This document shows, one piece after another, positions 60,204 to 64,000 of a stretch of DNA of 64,000 bases. The notes under the pieces were generated by a model that was not told the DNA's origin, made no database searches, and worked only from the letters and a program-made list of their open reading frames with translations. Origin of the DNA: Rhodocyclales bacterium (GTDB lineage Bacteria; Pseudomonadota; Gammaproteobacteria; Burkholderiales; Rhodocyclaceae). Where the stretch lies: NCBI GenBank assembly GCA_028292485.1, contig JAQGMG010000013.1, forward strand, positions 1 through 64,000, given 5' to 3'. Made by a program: the position numbers and the translations under genes. Each line of letters begins with the position of its first letter. Within the stretch, counting starts at the first letter, position 1.

Positions 60204-60947
60204 TCAAATGGGAGAGAGCTCGAACACGACAGGTACGCGCAGCCAGCCGGTGAAACCTTGTTTGCCATGGCGTAGCGGGCACACCCAGCTGCTGGAGATG
60301 GTTTCGCGGGCCGAGCGGTCCAGTCGCGGATAGCTGCTGCTCTTTTCAATTTCCACGCGCAGCGGGCGGCCACGTTCGTCGACCTGCATGCGCAGCATGA
60401 CCGTGCCTTCCTCGCCGAGCGTGCGCGAAGCCGAGGGGTAGGACGGCTGCGGGCTCTGCGTGCAGTCGACGCTTGGTTTGAGATTCGGATCGATCGGCGG
60501 AGCGGGGGCCTGCACGACTTGTGGTGCCGGCGCTGGTTGTGGCGGTGCTGGTGGCGCAGGCGGTGCCTGCGGCGTCTCGACCACGGCCGCTACCGTCGCC
60601 GCGGGTGCCTGGATCAGCGGTGTCTCCACGGGCCTGACCTGCGGTACGGGAACGGGTTTCTGCGTGGGCACCGGCGGCAGCTTCTTGGGCGGCTCTTTCG
60701 GTTTCTCGTGTGGTTTGACCGGTTCAGGCACGGCCTGCTGGGTGGGCAGCCACTGCACATTCAGGATGGGCGGCTCGGCCGCCAGGGGCTCACTCAGTTT
60801 CATGGCCACCAAGGCCATGCCTGCGGCCAGGTGCAGACCGACCACGCCGATCAGCGCGCCATAGCGCTGCGGCCATGGGCTGTGTTCGTGGTGGATCACC
60901 GGCGGCCGGGAATCGTTGATCGAGTGGTTGATTGTGATGCTCATCAT
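60204..60947 (-). CDS. tonB: TonB energy transducer
   Basis: 247 residues. One N-terminal helix (ALIGVVGLHLAAGMALVAM), then a Pro/Lys/Glu-rich spacer (PVKPHEKPKEPPKKLPPV) spanning the periplasm, and a C-terminal TonB domain (PSYPSASRTLGEEGTVMLRMQVDERGRP; SSSYPRLDRSARETISSW). Drives the siderophore receptor encoded upstream in the block. Confidence 0.92.
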   Translation of the reverse strand: MMSITINHSINDSRPPVIHHEHSPWPQRYGALIGVVGLHLAAGMALVAMKLSEPLAAEPPILNVQWLPTQQAVPEPVKPHEKPKEPPKKLPPVPTQKPVPVPQVRPVETPLIQAPAATVAAVVETPQAPPAPPAPPQPAPAPQVVQAPAPPIDPNLKPSVDCTQSPQPSYPSASRTLGEEGTVMLRMQVDERGRPLRVEIEKSSSYPRLDRSARETISSSWVCPLRHGKQGFTGWLRVPVVFELSPI

Positions 60948-60961
60948 GCTTTATGTCTTGG

Positions 60962-61642
60962 TCATAGCTCGGACCACATCCTGAGAAGGTTGTGGTAGGT
61001 GCCGGTCAAGGCAACGAGTGGTTCGGTATCGCCTTGTTGCTGGCGCAGGGTGGCGATGGCGGCATCCATATTGAATAGCAACTCGCGCTGGGCGTCGTTG
61101 CGCACCATGCTCTGGATCCAGAAGAAACAGGCTTGGCGCTCTCCTTGTGTAACCGGTGTGACGCGATGCAGGCTGCTCGACGGGTAGAGCACCATGTCAC
61201 CGGCAGGCAGCTTGACGCTGTGTTCGCCAAAGGTGTCCTGCACGATGAGTTCGCCGCCGTCATAACTGTCCGGATCGTTGAGGAACAGCGTCGCGGAAAT
61301 ATCGGTACGGACGTAACGGCTACCGTCCGGCACGAGGCGCACGGCGTTGTCCACGTGAGCGCCGAATTTCTCGCCGGGGCCGTAACGGTTGAACAGTTGC
61401 GGATAGACCGAGCGTGGCAGTGTTGCAGAGAAAAACAGCGCGTGGCGCGACAGGGCAGTGCCGACAATCACGCGTGCCTCAGCAAGCTGTGGCGCGCTTT
61501 CCGGCAGCTGGCGATTCTGTTTGGCCTTGGCCGACTGGGTGCCGGCGGTGATGCGCCCATCGGCCCACGGGGCTGCGTCGAGCAGGGCGCGCAAGCGGGC
61601 GAGCTCTTCGGTATTGAGGACGTTTTCTACGTGAATCAGCAT
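60962..61642 (-). CDS. PKHD-type Fe(II)/2-oxoglutarate-dependent hydroxylase (PiuC/YbiX-like)
   Basis: 226 residues. The iron triad His96-x-Asp98 (KFGAHVDNAVR) and His159 (LYPSSSLHRVTPV), with Arg169 for 2-oxoglutarate. Found next to TonB-dependent siderophore receptors of the Fiu/PiuA kind. The substrate is unknown; a link to siderophore or receptor-ligand processing is suggested by constant association. 14 bases upstream of tonB. Confidence 0.9.
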   Translation of the reverse strand: MLIHVENVLNTEELARLRALLDAAPWADGRITAGTQSAKAKQNRQLPESAPQLAEARVIVGTALSRHALFFSATLPRSVYPQLFNRYGPGEKFGAHVDNAVRLVPDGSRYVRTDISATLFLNDPDSYDGGELIVQDTFGEHSVKLPAGDMVLYPSSSLHRVTPVTQGERQACFFWIQSMVRNDAQRELLFNMDAAIATLRQQQGDTEPLVALTGTYHNLLRMWSEL

Positions 61643-61661
61643 TGCATGGTTCCGGAAGCAA

Positions 61662-61687
61662 CCATGCCCGCCTGGAGGCGGGCATGG
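61662..61687. other. Perfect 11-bp stem-loop between receptor and hydroxylase genes
   Basis: CCATGCCCGCC-TGGA-GGCGGGCATGG. Lies in the 64-base gap downstream of the receptor stop. No T-run follows in the direction of transcription, so it could slow or partially end transcription or protect the receptor mRNA, lowering expression of the genes after it. Confidence 0.6.
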
Positions 61688-61706
61688 CGACGACCATAAT
61701 CGCAGA

Positions 61707-63905
61707 TCAGAATCGGACGGTGGTCATCAGTTGGACGTTACGGCGAGGCCCCGCGACAGCCCAGCCGTTATACACCGCCGGGAAGTATGCCTTGTCGAAG
61801 AGGTTGTTGATGTTGAGCTGCAAGCTGTAGCGAGGCTGGTCGAAGGTGAGCATCGCATCGTACTTCACGAAGCCCGGTGCGTTGTTGGGCGAACCTATCG
61901 CGAAGTTGCGCTTGCTCTGCCCATCCGCACCAAAGCCTGCACTCCAGTTGGGGATAAAGTTGTACACCGCCCAGATTGAGCCGCTGTTGGTCGCTGTGTT
62001 GGCAGCCGGCAAGCCAAGTTGCGATTGAGCACTTGGTGCGTTACCGATGGCATCAACGTTGGACCACATGTGCGCAAAGTTCGAGAAGATCTGCAGCTTC
62101 TTGGTGATAAAACCGGTGGCCTCGATTTCCCAGCCGTCCGTGTGGCGTTTGCCCGAGAGCAGGTTGCCGGCGCCAGGAACGGTTGATGTATCGGTGCTGC
62201 GTTCATGCAGTTTTTGCGAGCGGAACAGCGCGGCACGCAGCGACAGGTCGCCGTCGAGCAATTCCCACTTTGCACCCAGCTCGGTGTTGGCGTTCTCCTC
62301 GGGCGGCGTATTCGCGCCCGCCTGGTCGTAACTGTAGGCATCGCCCGAAGTGTTGAACGAGGTGCTGCGCGAGACGTACAGGTTGAGGTTCGGTGTCGCT
62401 TCCCAGATCAGCCCGAGGCGGTAGCTCCAGTCGTTGTCCTCACGCTGAAAGCGCGTGCGCGTGTTCAAGTTAGCGTTCGCATAATCACCATAGAAGCGAT
62501 CGAAGCGCCCACCGGCCAGAAGCTTCCAGTGTGGAATGAATTCGGCGTTGTCCTGCAGGTAGAAACCTTGTGTGACTGCAGTGAAGTAGTTGTAGTTCGT
62601 GCGCGTCATGTTATAGGGCGTTGTGATGGTAGCGCCTGTATCCGGGCTGCCGACCGTGGTGAACGGCTTACCCGGTGTGCCGACGTAGCCGAAACGGTCC
62701 GAGGATTCACGACCCAGTTCGAAGCCTGCCAGCGTTTCATGTTTCATGCCGAACAGGTCAAAGCGCGAGGTCAGATCGGTCTGCCAGAACATGTCCTGAT
62801 CGTTCGCACCGCGGGCGGGCGGGCTGTTGCGATTCACCCTGCTGTCTCCCGTCACTGGCGTACCGACGACGGCCAGCTGCGTTGCCCACAAATCGCGTTT
62901 GAACTCGCCATAGCGGAGCGCACTACGCACTTGTGTCTTGTTGCTGAAGCGATGGATGTATTCAAGCGACGCGATGTCCGCGGAGTCGGTCTGGTAGTCG
63001 CTCTTCAGACCATAGAACTTGTCGGACGCGTCATCGTAAGGGCGGCCGCCGACCCACGGAAAAGCGAAGTTCGGCGTGTTGTCGTAGTTCAGGTGGTAGT
63101 AGCTGATCGCGAATTCGTCACTGGTGCCGATACCTGTGCGGAAACTCGGTGCGATGCCGAAGCGCTTGCTGTCGGCGCCCTTCGGGCTGCCCTCGTCCTT
63201 GGTATACATTGTGTTGAGGCGGAAGGCGGAGGTCTCACCAAGAACCTTGTTGAGGTCGGCCGTGCCGCGGTAATAGCCTTGGTCACCGACAGTGAAGCCA
63301 ACGGAGTTCTCGTCCGCGAGATAGGGCACCTTACTGACCTGGTTGATCACGCCACCGGTCGAACCGTGGCCGAACAGCATGGAAGCCGAGCCGCGCAACA
63401 CTTCGATGCGTTCGAGGTTGAACACTTCTCGGTTGTACTGGGCGATGTCGCGCATGCCGTCCAGGAACAGGTCGCCGTAAGACACGAAGCCGCGCAGGTT
63501 CAGGTTGTCGCCGATACGTCCGCCCTCACCGGCGTTGAACGATATGCCGGAGACATGTTGTAGCGAGGAAACCATGCTGTCGTTCTGACGGTCGCTGATC
63601 AGCTTGGCCGGGACGATGGTAATGGATTGCGGAACGTCCTTGGGGGCCGTGTCCGTCTTGCCGATGCGCGTCGTTTCTGTCTTGTACTGGGTTTCGGAAG
63701 AGGGCTTCGCGGTATCGCGCTCGGCCTTGACGATCACTGGAGCAACCGTTGGCTCGTCGACCTTGCCTGGCGCCGATGCTGCAGGCGCTGGTGCCACAAC
63801 TGCGTCGGCTGCGAATGCTGGCGAAACTGCCGATGCGCCTGTCAGCAGCGCCATCATCATGTGCGATGGTGCTTTCCCCCGTGGATACTGCGAATGCTTG
63901 ATCAT
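61707..63905 (-). CDS. TonB-dependent siderophore receptor (Fiu/FoxA-type)
   Basis: 732 residues. Signal peptide (cleavage near AFAAD), a Pro/Ala-rich linker, then the plug domain: DTAPKDVPQSITIVPAKLI, LRGFVSYGDLFLDGMRD, LERIEVLRGSASMLFGHGSTGGVINQVSK. A 22-strand barrel follows, ending in the terminal strand GPRRNVQLMTTVRF with the C-terminal Phe. Imports a ferric-siderophore, probably a catecholate given the PiuC-type partner; the ligand is inferred. First gene of the receptor-piuC-tonB-exbB-exbD block. Confidence 0.92.
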   Translation of the reverse strand: MIKHSQYPRGKAPSHMMMALLTGASAVSPAFAADAVVAPAPAASAPGKVDEPTVAPVIVKAERDTAKPSSETQYKTETTRIGKTDTAPKDVPQSITIVPAKLISDRQNDSMVSSLQHVSGISFNAGEGGRIGDNLNLRGFVSYGDLFLDGMRDIAQYNREVFNLERIEVLRGSASMLFGHGSTGGVINQVSKVPYLADENSVGFTVGDQGYYRGTADLNKVLGETSAFRLNTMYTKDEGSPKGADSKRFGIAPSFRTGIGTSDEFAISYYHLNYDNTPNFAFPWVGGRPYDDASDKFYGLKSDYQTDSADIASLEYIHRFSNKTQVRSALRYGEFKRDLWATQLAVVGTPVTGDSRVNRNSPPARGANDQDMFWQTDLTSRFDLFGMKHETLAGFELGRESSDRFGYVGTPGKPFTTVGSPDTGATITTPYNMTRTNYNYFTAVTQGFYLQDNAEFIPHWKLLAGGRFDRFYGDYANANLNTRTRFQREDNDWSYRLGLIWEATPNLNLYVSRSTSFNTSGDAYSYDQAGANTPPEENANTELGAKWELLDGDLSLRAALFRSQKLHERSTDTSTVPGAGNLLSGKRHTDGWEIEATGFITKKLQIFSNFAHMWSNVDAIGNAPSAQSQLGLPAANTATNSGSIWAVYNFIPNWSAGFGADGQSKRNFAIGSPNNAPGFVKYDAMLTFDQPRYSLQLNINNLFDKAYFPAVYNGWAVAGPRRNVQLMTTVRF

Positions 63906-63984
63906 TTTCTCTCCGCTGATTGACTAAGTACCGACGCGTATTGCGGCAACTCGCGCAATTCTTGACGGCACGCTGAATTGTGTT

Positions 63985-63999
63985 TGCGAATTATTCGCA
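63985..63999. promoter_or_regulatory. Fur-box-like palindrome upstream of the siderophore receptor
   Basis: TGCGAAT-T-ATTCGCA is a perfect 7-1-7 inverted repeat about 80 bases before the receptor ATG, matching the symmetry of Fur operators in betaproteobacteria. The site lies at the very end of the window, so the rest of the promoter is not visible. Confidence 0.68.
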
Positions 64000-64000
64000 T

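Noticed and set aside
62205-63563. Long plus-strand open frame (452 codons) opposite the siderophore receptor
   Set aside because: Antisense of a high-GC coding gene; its Val/Arg-rich sequence has no family pattern, while the minus strand has a full receptor.

Overview
The window reads as a chromosomal segment of a moderately GC-rich betaproteobacterium, probably Burkholderiales or Rhodocyclales. Supporting features are HemW, RdgC, a long-form OMP decarboxylase, PurU, ThrH, a pyrF-exbD-exbB-tonB block, a VgrG-linked type VI effector island with DUF6708-type proteins, and a XanB2-type chorismatase in an aryl-polyene locus. No rRNA, tRNA, CRISPR array or transposase was seen. All calls come from reading the sequence; no database search was run.

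Layout. (1) 1-9.1 kb, type VI secretion accessory island: 3' end of a vgrG; a LysM/amidase-type effector; two paralogous exported putative immunity proteins, with a relic of an effector tail between them; then two tandem modules, each a C-terminal fragment of a large membrane effector followed by a DUF6708 membrane protein (one broken by a frameshift in a C-run); then a five-repeat zinc-ribbon protein. (2) 9.1-16.6 kb, mixed housekeeping: treZ, a TauE exporter, a methionine-type aminotransferase, a DUF3617 protein and a membrane protein. (3) 16.7-20.5 kb, a probable zinc/manganese acquisition group (small exported protein, outer-membrane barrel, binding protein, permease) with no ATPase. (4) 20.7-30.1 kb, core genes (yqiA-like, uppP, YkgJ-type, yceH-like, hemW, rdgC, a nucleoside deoxyribosyltransferase-like gene, a Kef-type antiporter), several small proteins and notable repeats, including a perfect 25-bp palindrome and paired ATTCCC-N8-GGGAAT elements.

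(5) 30.16-46.9 kb, the centrepiece: an aryl-polyene/xanthomonadin-like pigment cluster in two convergent operons. The plus-strand operon encodes a halogenase-like flavoprotein, an ACP, a ketosynthase, a XanB2-type chorismatase, an acyltransferase and a glycosyltransferase. The minus-strand operon encodes a second ACP, a membrane protein, an aryl-AMP ligase, two hotdog dehydratases, an LpxL-like acyltransferase, a LolA-like carrier, an MMPL exporter, a lipoprotein hydrolase, a ketosynthase, a chain-length-factor-like ketosynthase homologue and FabG. Inferred route: chorismate to hydroxybenzoate, activation and loading onto ACP, iterative KS/KR/DH extension to a polyene, optional halogenation, acyl/glycosyl transfer to a lipid head group, and MMPL/LolA export to the outer membrane.

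(6) 47-58 kb: PAP2 phosphatase, phosphoribosyltransferase, thrH, a CHMI-like isomerase, purU, lnt, a Fur-box-preceded pair of small paralogous proteins, a marR-MFS efflux operon, nhaA and a low-complexity protein. (7) 58.1-64 kb, iron uptake: pyrF followed, reading upstream, by exbD, exbB, tonB, a PKHD-type Fe(II) hydroxylase and a TonB-dependent siderophore receptor, with a perfect 7-1-7 Fur-like palindrome at the window edge.
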